DNA of 64,000 bases from Treponema primitia ZAS-1 (GCF_000297095.1 NZ_AEEA01000058.1:84792-148791), one strand, 5' to 3'. Positions 10,453 through 19,970 are shown, numbered from the stretch's first letter. Numbers and translations are program-made. Notes: generated from the sequence alone by a model not told the origin.

Positions 10453-11049
10453 CTACGGTCTGCGGAGTTTTTCCTTTAGTTCCGCTATCTCCTGTTCCGC
10501 CTGCTGCTGTTTCTGTTCCAAAGCCTGAAGTTTCCCTTCATATTCCATCGCAGCCTGCTTATATCCAGCCCGTCTTGCGCTTACTATGCCGCTCTGCCAA
10601 TCCAGTTCGTTCTTGAGCGTGTACTCATACCGCGCCCGCAGTATCTCGTCCTCACTTACGGTTAAAAGTTCTTCCGCTGCCATGGATATTGCCTCCTCGT
10701 AGTTTAGTATCTCGTTAATCAAATCCCGATATGTGGGATCCTGGACATACCGGAAAAACACCGCCCACCGTTCTATGGTCGTCATTTCCAAAACCGGTTT
10801 GGCCAGAAACTGCTTCGCCTTCAGTAGTTCAACGTCAATTATAGCGGTCAGCCCATCAAATGGCAAGTTATTTTCCTGGTCATAGTACCGGAACCGGTGG
10901 ACCAGAACATTGTCACTATGAAGATTCTTGCTCAGAAAAGAAATTTGCCAGGTTTGCCGCAGGTCGCTGTAGTCGTACTCCTTGCCCTTGATATCCTGGG
11001 TAGTAAAGAGCCGGGCAAGGTGGTATTCCTGCCGCCAATGCTTTAGTAG
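10453..11049 (-). pseudogene. 5'-truncated Rpn-family (PD-(D/E)XK) nuclease/transposase remnant
   Basis: Reading back from the stop, the frame stays open upstream of the TTG at 10866 to the end of the neighbouring peptidase gene. It gives LKHWRQEYHLARLF...GKEYDYSDLRQTWQISFL, then a C-terminal coiled coil (KLQALEQKQQQAEQEIAELKEKL). The pattern R-x-x-Y-H-x-A-R-L ... G-x-x-Y-x-x-L ... I-x-F-L is typical of the middle of Rpn/PDDEXK transposase-like proteins, which usually run to about 300 residues. The N-terminal nuclease motifs (the D ... E-x-Q region) are missing. No ATG with a ribosome-binding site is present, and the frame abuts the prepilin peptidase stop codon. I infer a degraded fragment left by a deletion. 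Confidence 0.7.
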
Positions 11050-11495
11050 GCCGGGAAAAAATGGAAAAAAATCGATACGGTGTAGGCTTCAATGACCCCC
11101 AGGGTCAGAAAGGGGGCGAAGGGTATGGGCCGGCGGAGTGTTTCCTTATCGCCCCGGCGGAGGAACAGGACGGCCAGGATACCCGAAAGGGCGGCGCCGA
11201 GGAAGGCGATACAGGTCCAGGGCAGACCGCAGCAGAGTCCAATCAGAAACGCAAATTTGACATCCCCCAAGCCAAGGCCCTTGGTAATGCTGCGGGTAAT
11301 AAGAAAGAAAAAAAAGCTGAGAAACGCCGCAATCACCCTATGGGGAAGGGAATTAATTTCTACAATTAATAGAAGAATAAAAATCGCCAAAAGGCCGGGG
11401 AAAATGAGTTTGTCGGGGATGCGATAGGTCCGAAAATCTATCCATGAAATGGGCAGGGCAAAAATAAGAAAAAGCAGAAATACCGGAATCGTCAT
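11043..11495 (-). CDS. Type IV prepilin peptidase (A24 family, short form)
   Basis: A 150-residue integral membrane protein. It has the two aspartate motifs of the A24 aspartic peptidases: D at about residue 20 in DFRTYRIPD, and G-x-G-D-V-K in GLGLGDVKF near residue 77. The conserved PFAPFLTLG segment is near the end. It lacks the N-terminal cysteine-rich methylase domain of PilD/GspO, so it is a core-only peptidase. It would cut the leader of prepilin-like proteins at the inner membrane, and the divergently transcribed operon that starts at 11676 encodes several. The 180-bp gap between the two starts should hold divergent promoters. A small hairpin (TCCGGC/GCCGGA, 11621-11643) lies in the leader of the secretion operon. 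Confidence 0.85.
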   Translation of the reverse strand: MTIPVFLLFLIFALPISWIDFRTYRIPDKLIFPGLLAIFILLLIVEINSLPHRVIAAFLSFFFFLITRSITKGLGLGDVKFAFLIGLCCGLPWTCIAFLGAALSGILAVLFLRRGDKETLRRPIPFAPFLTLGVIEAYTVSIFFHFFPAY

Positions 11496-11675
11496 GCATC
11501 CTCCTTGTTTTCCAAGGTACTATACTTTTTTTAAAAAAGAAAATAAAAAAAGCACTTTTTTTTAACTTTTTTTTCAAATGACTAAAGCAAAATTCAACAT
11601 TCTCACCCTAAAGGGGTTATTCCGGCGGAATTATAAGGCCGGACAAATATCAAAGAGGATATGGGTGACACTATG

Positions 11676-13649
11676 AATCAAAAGAATTGTTTTCTTATCC
11701 TGGCGGTACTATTCCTGAGCCAGGGACTGTACGGGCAGCGGATGAAGAGTATGGATTTCCGGAACCAGCAGATAACGGATATCCTTATGGCCCTGGCGGA
11801 AATCTCGGGGACCTCCATTATTGCGGATGAAACCGTGGGAGGCGCCGCATCCTTCCATTTTACCGATTCCGAATTTGAGGATTCCCTGGAAATTTTCCTT
11901 TCATCATACAATCTTTTCTATACACGGGATGGAAATACCTTTCGTGTCTCCCGCATACAGGGAACCCTGGATGAATCGACTGGGCTGGTTACCATGCGGG
12001 CCAGGGATGTGGCGGTGGAAAATCTGATACGGACCCTGGCAAAAATCTGGAATACCACGATCCTCCATGATCCCCTGCCCCGTATAAACCTTTCGGTGGA
12101 TATAGACGGCCTTGACCCGACTAGGGTTCTGGATATTCTTATACAGCGCCTGGAGGAGTTTACCCTCGAAAAAAAAGACGCCTACTACTATATCCGTCAC
12201 ACCGGGGCCGGCGCCGTAAGGATATCCGCTTCCTTCGCCCGTGGGATAAACCGGGACGGGGACACCTATTCGCTCTCCCTGGAAAGCGCGCGGTTTCTCG
12301 AACTCCTCCCGGAACTGTTCAAAAAAGCTGAACGGGAATACGCCGTCCTCACCAAGACAGATACTACGCTGGAAAATCTCTACTATACGGGTAAAGACTT
12401 TGATACCCTGCTGCGTATTATCCTTGAACAGGGAAATGCGGATTATGCGATCCACAATAATATCTACTATATTGTAGAACTGCAGCGCAGGGATGTTATC
12501 AAAAAGTTTCGGGAAACCAGAATTATTCCTTTAAGTTATATCCAAGCTCAGGAACTCCCGGCTTTGCTGCCCGCAGATATGGGAACAGGGAACAATATCA
12601 AAATTGATAAGAAAACCAATACTGCCATTGTTACCGGCACCCTGGAAGAAATAAAACCGGTTATCACTTTTATTGAAAGGGTCGATAGACCCGGGGAAAA
12701 CTATCCTATCACCCTGAAATATATAAAGACCGATGAACTTATCAAAACCCTTCCTCCCTCGGTGATAAAGGAAGAACTTGCCGATTCGGGATTTCCCAAC
12801 CTTGTTTTTTATACCGGCCCCAAGGAAAAGCGGGAACTTTTCCTAAAGGATCTTACGATTATCGACAGGCCTAAACCGCAGATCCGTTATGAACTGCTTG
12901 TTATCGAATACATGAAAAACAAGGAAGCCCGCATAAGCCGGGGTCTCCAAGTCAGTCCTGCCGGGGAAGACAGCAGCACATCCTTCCTTGGGAACCTTTC
13001 CAATGTTATGAACCTGAGTTTTGATGTGGTAGCCCAGTTTGGTTACCAGTTCGCCACAAACCTGAGCGTCCAGCTCGGCGACAATACCGCCGAAGTATAC
13101 GCCAATACCACCCTGAACGGCCTCTCGGGCCAGGAAATTAAGTTCCAGAACACCGATACCTACCGTTACCAGGAATTTGAGGTAGACGCCGATACGGGAA
13201 ATATTTCCCGTACCGGCGTAACCCGGGAAATTACCTCGGGGCTCATCGTTGCCCTGAACGGTTGGATTTCCGGTGATGATATGATCACCATTTCTGTTAA
13301 TGCCACGGTGTCAAAGCAGAATAACAATGCTTCAAACGATTCAACTGCCCTGCCGACAACTTCTGAACGGGTGGTGAATACCCAGATCCGTACACCCTCA
13401 GGAAAACCGGTGGTACTGAGCGGCCTGATGAAGGAGGATATCAACAAAAATATCAAGAAGATACCCCTTTTAGGCGACATTCCTTTTTTGGGAAGACTCT
13501 TTAGGGATCAGACTGATACAAAGGAGAAAACAGAGATTGTCATCTACATCGTCCCCTATCTTTCCCGGGATACTACATATGAAGAACAGGATAGCTCCCT
13601 CAGGATGGAACGGTACTATCACGATCTTGTAGAGGGGTACCTTAAATGA
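11676..13649 (+). CDS. gspD: Type II secretion secretin GspD
   Basis: Outer-membrane secretin that forms the exit channel of a type II secretion system. I chose the ATG at 11676 because it begins a clean signal peptide (MNQKNCFLILAVLFLSQGLYG) and has GGTGA upstream; an in-frame ATG at 11661 has GAGG too close to it. Ring-type repeats follow: N0-like (MDFRNQQITDILMALAEISG...), then N1/N2-like segments with the usual alternating helix-strand pattern to about residue 400. The C-terminal secretin domain carries the family signature, V-V-L-S-G-L ... KKIPLLGDIPFLGRLFR ... EIVIYIVPYL, near residues 575-635. It is the first gene of a tightly overlapping operon; its stop overlaps the gspE start (ATGA). 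Confidence 0.95.
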   Translation, partial: NQKNCFLILAVLFLSQGLYGQRMKSMDFRNQQITDILMALAEISGTSIIADETVGGAASFHFTDSEFEDSLEIFLSSYNLFYTRDGNTFRVSRIQGTLDESTGLVTMRARDVAVENLIRTLAKIWNTTILHDPLPRINLSVDIDGLDPTRVLDILIQRLEEFTLEKKDAYYYIRHTGAGAVRISASFARGINRDGDTYSLSLESARFLELLPELFKKAEREYAVLTKTDTTLENLYYTGKDFDTLLRIILEQGNADYAIHNNIYYIVELQRRDVIKKFRETRIIPLSYIQAQELPALLPADMGTGNNIKIDKKTNTAIVTGTLEEIKPVITFIERVDRPGENYPITLKYIKTDELIKTLPPSVIKEELADSGFPNLVFYTGPKEKRELFLKDLTIIDRPKPQIRYELLVIEYMKNKEARISRGLQVSPAGEDSSTSFLGNLSNVMNLSFDVVAQFGYQFATNLSVQLGDNTAEVYANTTLNGLSGQEIKFQNTDTYRYQEFEVDADTGNISRTGVTREITSGLIVALNGWISGDDMITISVNATVSKQNNNASNDSTALPTTSERVVNTQIRTPSGKPVVLSGLMKEDINKNIKKIPLLGDIPFLGRLFRDQTDTKEKTEIVIYIVPYLSRDTTYEEQDSSLRMERYYHDLVEGYLK

Positions 13650-15154
13650 AACTGATGAGCATGGATGACTACGGCCCCATCCCCGAAGGCGCCTCCCAGT
13701 ATCCGATAGAATTTATTGAAGCTCGGGGATTGATCAAACTCCGGGAGGATGAAAACCTTGTGGAAGTTGGGTTTACAGAAAAGGCTGATGCGGCCATAAA
13801 GGACAGCCTTCGTAATTTTCATAAAAAGCCCGTAGTTTTTATACCCATGGATGCTGCGGAACTTTCCGCCTTTCTGGGAAACAGAATGGGAGAAGCGGCG
13901 GCGGATGAAAAAAGAACCCCCGCCGTGGATGACCGGGTATTGCTGGACAAACTGGCCAATGACGCCCCGATTATAAACCTGGTTAATTCCATCTGCATAG
14001 ACGGGATACGCTGCGGCGCTTCGGACATACATCTGGAATCTACCAGGGAAGGGCTCCGTGTCCGTTACCGGCAGGACGGGGTTCTGCGAACCGTAAAGAC
14101 CCTGGAGGGCGGCCGTTTCCCGGCAATTTCTTCCCGGATAAAAATAATGGCCAACCTGAATATCCTGGAACGGAGGCAGCCCCAGGACGGGCGGATAACC
14201 GTAAAACTTGGGGATGACCAGGTGGACTTCCGGGTATCCATTGTACCGGTGGCCGGTGGTGAATCAATTGTCCTGCGTATCCTGGGGAGAAAGGCTTCGG
14301 CTTCTTCCCTGGAAGAACTGGGGTTCAGCGTAACACAGCTTGCTATCCTACGCCGGTTGCTCAGGATGCCCCATGGGCTGATCCTCCTAACCGGTCCTAC
14401 GGGAAGCGGTAAAACCACCACCTTGAACGCCATGCTGCGGGAACTTGTGTCGGATACCTTAAAAATAATAACCATTGAGGACCCCGTAGAATTTCTAGTG
14501 GAGGGGGTTAACCAGATACAGATCAACGAACAGATCGGCCTTGGTTTTGATGTGTTACTCCGGCGGGTCCTACGCCAGGATCCCAATGTGATCATGATCG
14601 GGGAGATCCGGGATTCCGCTACTGCGGAGATTACCCTCCGGGCTGCCTTAACGGGACACCTGGTACTGTCTACCCTCCACACTAATGATACCGCCTCTGT
14701 CATACCCCGGCTGATCAACATGGGCATTGAGCCCTACCTTATCGCATCGGTACTCCGTGGAGCGGCGGCCCAGCGCCTGGTCCGGCGTATCTGCCCCCAC
14801 TGCGCAGAGGAGCGTCAAGCTGCGCCGGAGGAGCGCCGGCTCCTGGAGGCGGCGGGAATCACCGCAGAGAAACTCTACCAGGGACGGGGCTGTCCCGCCT
14901 GCGGACACACGGGCTTTGCCGGAAGAATTGTGGCGTCCGAATCGTTCACCACCGACGCCGGACTGGAAGAATTGATCCTTAACCGGGCAAACATTAACGT
15001 CCTTTCTGCGTATCTCCGCAAACAGGGCATGAGAACCCTGCTGGAGGACGGTCTGGAAAAGGCCGTTCTGGGGATCACCACCCTTGGAGAAGTGGAACGG
15101 GAAATCGTACTTTCCGCAGAGGGGGATAATACTACCAATGAAAAAAAATTATGA
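13646..15154 (+). CDS. gspE: Type II secretion ATPase GspE
   Basis: Cytoplasmic hexameric ATPase that powers pseudopilus assembly. The 502 residues include an N-terminal GspE-II-type domain, Walker A GPTGSGKTT at 250-258, an Asp box region at about 278-283 (IEDPVEF), Walker B IMIGEIRD at 316-323 and a His box around LVLSTLHTND. A four-cysteine zinc motif (C383, C386, C416, C419) is the hallmark separating GspE/PilB from retraction ATPases. The start codon overlaps the gspD stop, so the genes are translationally coupled; the end overlaps gspF by 17 bp. Confidence 0.95.
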   Translation: MKLMSMDDYGPIPEGASQYPIEFIEARGLIKLREDENLVEVGFTEKADAAIKDSLRNFHKKPVVFIPMDAAELSAFLGNRMGEAAADEKRTPAVDDRVLLDKLANDAPIINLVNSICIDGIRCGASDIHLESTREGLRVRYRQDGVLRTVKTLEGGRFPAISSRIKIMANLNILERRQPQDGRITVKLGDDQVDFRVSIVPVAGGESIVLRILGRKASASSLEELGFSVTQLAILRRLLRMPHGLILLTGPTGSGKTTTLNAMLRELVSDTLKIITIEDPVEFLVEGVNQIQINEQIGLGFDVLLRRVLRQDPNVIMIGEIRDSATAEITLRAALTGHLVLSTLHTNDTASVIPRLINMGIEPYLIASVLRGAAAQRLVRRICPHCAEERQAAPEERRLLEAAGITAEKLYQGRGCPACGHTGFAGRIVASESFTTDAGLEELILNRANINVLSAYLRKQGMRTLLEDGLEKAVLGITTLGEVEREIVLSAEGDNTTNEKKL

Positions 15155-16181
15155 AAAAACGGTTCTGGAATTTACGGAGATGATGGAATTACTCCTGGAA
15201 TCGGGCTTATCCATCAGGGATGCCCTGGAAGCCTTCGTCATTATTAACAGTGATTCCGCCACATCCGCGTTGGGGAAAGCGTTGTTGGGATACATCCACA
15301 AGGGCGCTTCTTTTGCCCAGGCCGTGGAATGTATGGATGATATCTTTCCTCCGATTTACCGGGGGATGGTTAAAGTTGGGGATGCGGTAGGTTCGGTGGA
15401 ACGGATATTTCCCCGGCTTGGTAATTACCTCAGGGACCGAAAAAAATTACGGGACAAAATTTCAGGCGCCCTGGCATACCCCGTACTTGTCCTTATCGTC
15501 GCGTTTCTTGGAACCCTGGGTCTGATTTTTTTTGTAATGCCAAAAATGGAACTCATCTTTTCCGGCTTTGGAGGAAACGCGGGAGACAGTATACGCCGCA
15601 ATGTACGTACCATAGAACTGGGACTTATCATCCCCGCATCCATCGCCGTTTTTCTCCCGAGCGTCCTGGGAATACTCCGTAAGATGGAAGCATCCTATGC
15701 GGATCCTAATAGTTTTATTGATCGCCTATTATTAACGATCCCCCTGATAGGAGGGTTTGTCACATCCTGGGAAAGCTTTAACTTTACCTTTGCCATGGAA
15801 GTACTAACCGGGGGCGGCATATCCGTGGAGGACGCCATCCTGGAAGCAGCGGGCCTGGTCTCCAACAAACTCTACCGTCAGTCCCTGTTCCAGGTACGGG
15901 AAAGGGTATTAAACGGAGGGAGTCTGGCCCGCTCATTCCTGGAAAATAACATTTTTCCCCCTTGCTTGGGGCACTGGATCGCCCTTGGGGAGCGGGCGGG
16001 GAAAACCGAACGGGTATTCGCCCAGATCCGTTCCTATTTTCAGGATGAGCTTGACCGGAGGACCGCCAAATTCATCCTGCTTATAGAGCCCGCATTGATT
16101 GCGCTTATCGGGATACTAATCCTCGGTTTAGTAGCAGGAATATTACTCCCATTATTTTCAGTATACGGAACTATTTTATAA
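15138..16181 (+). CDS. gspF: Type II secretion inner-membrane platform protein GspF
   Basis: Polytopic platform protein that couples GspE to pseudopilin assembly. I take the ATG at 15138 (MKKNYEKTVLEFTEMMELLLESGLSI), giving 347 residues, rather than the open frame upstream inside gspE. Two GspF domains are visible, each with a helical bundle followed by membrane helices: helices around YPVLVLIVAFLGTLGLIFFV and GLIIPASIAVFLPSVLG, and a C-terminal pair ending IALIGILILGLVAGILLPLF. Motifs LLESGLSI...AL and LTGGGISVEDAI are the duplicated family signature. It overlaps gspE by 17 bp and is followed 14 bp later by gspG. Confidence 0.93.
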   Translation: MKKNYEKTVLEFTEMMELLLESGLSIRDALEAFVIINSDSATSALGKALLGYIHKGASFAQAVECMDDIFPPIYRGMVKVGDAVGSVERIFPRLGNYLRDRKKLRDKISGALAYPVLVLIVAFLGTLGLIFFVMPKMELIFSGFGGNAGDSIRRNVRTIELGLIIPASIAVFLPSVLGILRKMEASYADPNSFIDRLLLTIPLIGGFVTSWESFNFTFAMEVLTGGGISVEDAILEAAGLVSNKLYRQSLFQVRERVLNGGSLARSFLENNIFPPCLGHWIALGERAGKTERVFAQIRSYFQDELDRRTAKFILLIEPALIALIGILILGLVAGILLPLFSVYGTIL

Positions 16182-16195
16182 ACAGGAGGAATAGT

Positions 16196-16639
16196 ATGAA
16201 CGAGAAAGAACTTCAGGAAGACCCCCAGGGCGGATGGACCTTTATCGAAACCTTGATTGTAATCGGTATCATCCTGATCCTAACATCTTCCGTGGGATTT
16301 ACCGCGGTAAAATACCTCGACAGGGCAAAGATGGTTACCGCCCGGAGCCAGATAGAAACCTTCACCCTGGGTATGGACGCCTATTTTTTTGACTGCGGCC
16401 ACTACCCCCCGGATACCCAGGGTCTGGGCGCACTCTGGGAAAAGCCGGATTCCGGCGGCCTATTGGCTGCCTGGAACGGACCCTATATTAACAAACCTGT
16501 TCCCAGAGACCCCTGGGGTAATGAATATGAATATATCATCCCGGGATACAATGATATGCCCTATGGCATCCGTTGTTTCGGCAGGGATGGAAAGGAAGGA
16601 GGAACCGGAAATGACGCGGATATCTGTTCATGGGAGTGA
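16196..16639 (+). CDS. gspG: Major pseudopilin GspG
   Basis: A 147-residue major pseudopilin. The prepilin cleavage site is G-G | W-T-F-I-E-T-L-I (cut after Gly at about residue 13), with the conserved +5 Glu and a following hydrophobic helix. The body carries the GspG landmarks YPPDTQGLGAL, GPYINKPVPRDPWGNEYEYIIPG and the calcium-site-like tail FGRDGKEGGTGNDADI. The +1 residue is Trp instead of the usual Phe or Met. A good Shine-Dalgarno (AGGAGGAA) precedes it. It should be processed by the prepilin peptidase encoded just across the divergent promoter region. Confidence 0.95.
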   Translation: MNEKELQEDPQGGWTFIETLIVIGIILILTSSVGFTAVKYLDRAKMVTARSQIETFTLGMDAYFFDCGHYPPDTQGLGALWEKPDSGGLLAAWNGPYINKPVPRDPWGNEYEYIIPGYNDMPYGIRCFGRDGKEGGTGNDADICSWE

Positions 16640-16814
16640 AGGCGGCTTTGTATTATTGGACGCCCTATTTTGCCTATTTACAGCAGCATTGATACTCCTA
16701 CTAATCTCAAGCAGCGTTTCAACTGTCGTGAGTTATTCTTCAAAAATAATTGCAGATGGCATTAGTATTATTGAAGAAAGAAACAACAATATAGGAAAAT
16801 CGTATGAAAAATAA
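16611..16814 (+). CDS. Short pseudopilin-like protein (GspH/GspI position)
   Basis: A 67-residue protein overlapping the 3' end of gspG by 29 bp and the next gene by 11 bp. The chosen ATG at 16611 has AAGGAGG eight bases upstream. It carries a prepilin-like leader and helix, HGSEGG | FVLLDALFCLFTAALILLLISS, with Phe at +1. An acidic Asp sits at +5 where Glu is usual. It is shorter than typical GspH or GspI (about 110-170 residues), so it is either a minimal minor pseudopilin or a reduced one. The position between gspG and gspJ suggests GspI. Confidence 0.75.
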   Translation: MTRISVHGSEGGFVLLDALFCLFTAALILLLISSSVSTVVSYSSKIIADGISIIEERNNNIGKSYEK

Positions 16815-17313
16815 TTCCCAGGCAGGGTTTACCCTGGTAGAAACATTAATTGCCCTTGGCGTGGTAAGTCTTATTATGACCATCCTTACTATTTCCATGA
16901 CTTCATCAGCTGCAGCCCTGGAAAAATCAAAGGACAGGGCTCTATTTGGGATAAAACTTCTCAGAGCCGATTCGCTAATCCGCGACAGGATCGGCGCAGT
17001 GGCTGTCCCCTACTGGGAATTGCCTGTCCTGGAAGCCGGCGAGTCTTCTGTTCGGATCTCCTGGTACCAGGGAGAACGGAACGGCTATATACGGCTCCTG
17101 ACAGAAAAGGATGCCCTGATTATGGAGACTGAGGATAAAAGAAAAAAAGAAAGGATTGTGTTGATCTCCGGACTCGACGGAACGAACCTCTCCATACTCC
17201 GGGATGAACAGCATATTCCCTACGGTATCGATGTTATCTATTTACATAGGCAGAAAACCTACCATACCATGTCGGCTTTCTCAACTTCTTCTCTCATAAG
17301 AGGCCTTCCATGA
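16804..17313 (+). CDS. Minor pseudopilin, GspJ-like
   Basis: A 169-residue protein with a clean prepilin leader, MKNNSQAG | FTLVETLIALGVVSLIMTILT, including Glu at +5. The body is a short helix plus beta-rich C-terminus (RISWYQGERNGYIRLLTEKDALIMETED). Order and size match GspJ, a tip subunit of the pseudopilus, but the C-terminal domain is too divergent to assign on sequence alone. It overlaps the genes on either side (11 bp upstream, 4 bp downstream). Confidence 0.8.
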   Translation: MKNNSQAGFTLVETLIALGVVSLIMTILTISMTSSAAALEKSKDRALFGIKLLRADSLIRDRIGAVAVPYWELPVLEAGESSVRISWYQGERNGYIRLLTEKDALIMETEDKRKKERIVLISGLDGTNLSILRDEQHIPYGIDVIYLHRQKTYHTMSAFSTSSLIRGLP

Positions 17314-18347
17314 AAAAATTAATTGACACTTGGGAAGCAGGATTCGTATCAATGATATTCCTCCTTTCCCTATTCTTCCTGTCGGTTCTTTCACTTGGGG
17401 CAGCCATTTATATTTCTTCAACAATTACAATTGAAGGCCGGGAAAAGACTAATACTTCCATTAGGGTTGAAATGGATACGTTTCTGGAAGATATTATGGA
17501 AACCCTCTTATCCGATCCAAGTCCGGGGGTAAATAGCTTTGATGATCCGGTCTGGGCATGGAACGGAAAAAATATACGGGGTTATACCGTATCCCTGGCG
17601 CCAATTTCAGACAGGATTAACCCAAATTTAGTACGAAAAAATATTTTTGATAAAACCCGGCTCTCCCTTCTTTTTCGCCCGGAAAAAAATGCGGATGAAT
17701 TACAGCAATTTCGGGAGGATTTCGGGCTTTTCCTTGGGTACGAAACTTTTCAGGATTTTTTTGAAGAGAGCCTATTTAAAAAATATTTTTCGCCCTATGG
17801 CTGGGCGAATATCAACCTTACCGACGAGTTCGCAGCCCGGCAATTGGGGACATCCCTTACGAATGACCCCATAAAAGGGGAGGCGCTCCGTGAAAAAATA
17901 CGCATACTCCTCATGGACCAGCGGCTCATGGATCGGGAAAATCTTTCGGCATTTCTTGGGGTATCTCTTAGGGAACTCTATCCCTTTATTAACGCTGAAC
18001 CCTTGATGAATATTAACTTTGTGGAACCCCTGATCCTGGAAGAACTTCTCGCCTATCCGGATTACCATATTCGGCATCCGGAACAAATTGCAGGCGACAT
18101 AGTATATCTGCGGCAAACGGAAGGTCTTAGCGCAGAAAATATGTGTTCAATTCTTGGAATCGATAAATCAAATCCACTTTTCTATTATTTTGGTTCTATA
18201 ACATGGTTTTGGGAAATCGCAATAGCAACAAATACCGGAGACCAGAAAAGTCATTCCCTCAACGCCGTGGTATGCAGGCTGCCCCCAGGGGCGTATCCGG
18301 TAGATTCTAAACCGGAATATAAAATCATTGAACGGAGGTTTAAATAA
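17310..18347 (+). CDS. Large minor pseudopilin, GspK-like
   Basis: A 345-residue protein starting MKKLIDTWEAG | FVSMIFLLSLFFLSVLSLGAAIYI, a prepilin-like leader with a non-acidic +5 residue, as is usual for GspK. The size, the segment PISDRINPNLVRKNIF, and two helical middle domains with LxxFLG and LxxILG turns (AFLGVSLRELYPFIN and MCSILGIDKSNPLF, SAM-like) fit GspK. GspK caps the pseudopilus tip and binds the I/J subunits. It starts four bases inside the gspJ-like gene, and its TAA shares a base with the next ATG. Confidence 0.8.
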   Translation: MKKLIDTWEAGFVSMIFLLSLFFLSVLSLGAAIYISSTITIEGREKTNTSIRVEMDTFLEDIMETLLSDPSPGVNSFDDPVWAWNGKNIRGYTVSLAPISDRINPNLVRKNIFDKTRLSLLFRPEKNADELQQFREDFGLFLGYETFQDFFEESLFKKYFSPYGWANINLTDEFAARQLGTSLTNDPIKGEALREKIRILLMDQRLMDRENLSAFLGVSLRELYPFINAEPLMNINFVEPLILEELLAYPDYHIRHPEQIAGDIVYLRQTEGLSAENMCSILGIDKSNPLFYYFGSITWFWEIAIATNTGDQKSHSLNAVVCRLPPGAYPVDSKPEYKIIERRFK

Positions 18348-19480
18348 TGCCGCCCCTATCTATTTGTAACGATCGTGCTTTTTTGATTTCCCCATTGGAA
18401 GTTCCGGTATATATACTGGAACTTCCATCAACCCCGAAGGGTCCGCTTCCGGAAGAGACATTCATTGAAGGGGAGATAGGTAACCAGCTAAAGGCGCTGT
18501 ATCCCGGAACACCGGCGGACACCATTATGGACTATACATTATACCGCCCCCAAAAACGGGACAGAATCCGGCAGTTTAACACCGTAGCGGTATTTGTGTG
18601 TTCCCGTCCGGTACATGAAATTTACAGAAATCTCAAACGTCCCCTTATTCCCGGAATTGCCCTTATGGCAGAGGGTATGCATAATTTTAATGAAAAAACT
18701 ATGTTGACCATCCTCTGCACCCCCCAGTGGATCGAAGCCGCTTTTTTTGAAGATGATGTGATCCGCCGCTATGGATCCTGCCCAATGGGAGCCGACGGGC
18801 TTCCCCTCACCCTGATAACTCCCTTCCTGGACGGTCCTGAGTCCGGGGACATACCGGCGCTTCTTATCATTGCCGGTTCCGGTGAAGAACAGAATAGGAA
18901 TACAAAAAAAGCATTGAATCAGCTTTTTAAGCGGCTAATTGACATTGACATTAACGAAATTAGTATAAAGAAAAAAATAAAAATATTGGGAATCTTTAGC
19001 GACAACAAAGGCCGCACCCTAATCCGCCGGAAAAGGGACATTAAGTTACTGGCAGCCCTTAATTGCATTTCCTTATTATTATCCCTGCATTTAATTTCCG
19101 GAGAAAAAAACACGGAACTTTCCCGGCTTGAAAACTACTATCAGGAACAAAACCGGAGACAAAATGAAGTAAAAAGGCTGGAAGGGGAAATAAATGAACT
19201 ACTATCACATCAAACACGGGAACCCCAGGTGCAGGATCTTTATCCCTACGAGATTATTTCAAAAATCAGAGACTGCCTTTCCGGTACCTGGATAAGATCT
19301 TTGGCAATACAGGAGGAAAATTTCAATATGGAAGCCGAGGGACCCGATTCAATCGGCGTATTGCAATCGATGCAGGCATCGGGTTATTTCAGCGGATTAA
19401 CCATCCATCAGGCATCGCCATTAAAAAATTCGATGGAACAATTCACTATTTCAGGGAGGGTAAAGGATCATGAAAAATAA
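18347..19480 (+). CDS. GspL/PilN-like inner-membrane assembly protein
   Basis: A 377-residue bitopic protein. The N-terminal 230 residues are a cytoplasmic domain comparable in position to the actin-like domain of GspL. One membrane helix follows (LLAALNCISLLLSLHLI, about residues 233-250), then a coiled coil (RLENYYQEQNRRQNEVKRLE) and a small alpha/beta periplasmic domain (YEIISKIRDCLSGTWIRSLAIQ...FTISGRV) of PilN/GspL ferredoxin-like type. Its job would be to link GspE to the pseudopilus platform. The assignment rests on architecture and operon position more than on residue motifs. Confidence 0.7.
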   Translation: MPPLSICNDRAFLISPLEVPVYILELPSTPKGPLPEETFIEGEIGNQLKALYPGTPADTIMDYTLYRPQKRDRIRQFNTVAVFVCSRPVHEIYRNLKRPLIPGIALMAEGMHNFNEKTMLTILCTPQWIEAAFFEDDVIRRYGSCPMGADGLPLTLITPFLDGPESGDIPALLIIAGSGEEQNRNTKKALNQLFKRLIDIDINEISIKKKIKILGIFSDNKGRTLIRRKRDIKLLAALNCISLLLSLHLISGEKNTELSRLENYYQEQNRRQNEVKRLEGEINELLSHQTREPQVQDLYPYEIISKIRDCLSGTWIRSLAIQEENFNMEAEGPDSIGVLQSMQASGYFSGLTIHQASPLKNSMEQFTISGRVKDHEK

Positions 19481-19970
19481 TAAAGCTGATTTCTTAATTT
19501 CTTTTTTTGGGCTGATCATTTCCGTAGTTTTTATTATTATCTTTATTGGTAAAATTCTGGAAATCCGCAGTACCCTGGAGTCCATGGATCAATACCGTAA
19601 TATCCTAAATGAAACACACGTCCTTCCACTAAGTTATCTTTCCGATCTGGATAATCAAGTAAAAAACCTGCGGAACCGGGAAATTTCCGGGGAAGGGCTT
19701 AAAACCAAGGATCCCCAGGGCCCGGAAGAACACATTGGTATGATACGCGATTTACTGCGGAATCATAAAATAGAAGTTGAACGTTTCAGAACTATCGGAA
19801 AGGAGGGAATCTCAGCATCCGAATTTATCCTGAACGGCGAAGGAGTTAATTTCTTTAACTTTTTGAAGGAGGCGCCAAAAATCCAACTCCCCCTGAACTA
19901 TATCAGCATAAAACCGACTTCCGGTTTTTCAAAAATCAACGCCACTGTGAGGTTTAACCATGTACCGTAA
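19470..19970 (+). CDS. GspM/PilO-like inner-membrane protein
   Basis: A 166-residue bitopic protein. A membrane helix covers about residues 9-29 (ISFFGLIISVVFIIIFIGKIL), followed by a short coiled coil and a ferredoxin-like alpha/beta domain (HIGMIRDLLRNHKIEVERFR...FFNFLKEAPKIQLPLNYISIKP). This is the GspM/PilO plan, and it follows the GspL-like gene with a 10-bp overlap. It should dimerise with that protein at the inner membrane. Confidence 0.65.
   Translation: MKNNKADFLISFFGLIISVVFIIIFIGKILEIRSTLESMDQYRNILNETHVLPLSYLSDLDNQVKNLRNREISGEGLKTKDPQGPEEHIGMIRDLLRNHKIEVERFRTIGKEGISASEFILNGEGVNFFNFLKEAPKIQLPLNYISIKPTSGFSKINATVRFNHVP

Noticed and set aside
11496..11675. Possible riboswitch in the leader of the secretion operon
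   Set aside because: Only a 6-bp hairpin was found; no conserved core of the c-di-GMP or other riboswitch classes could be recognised.
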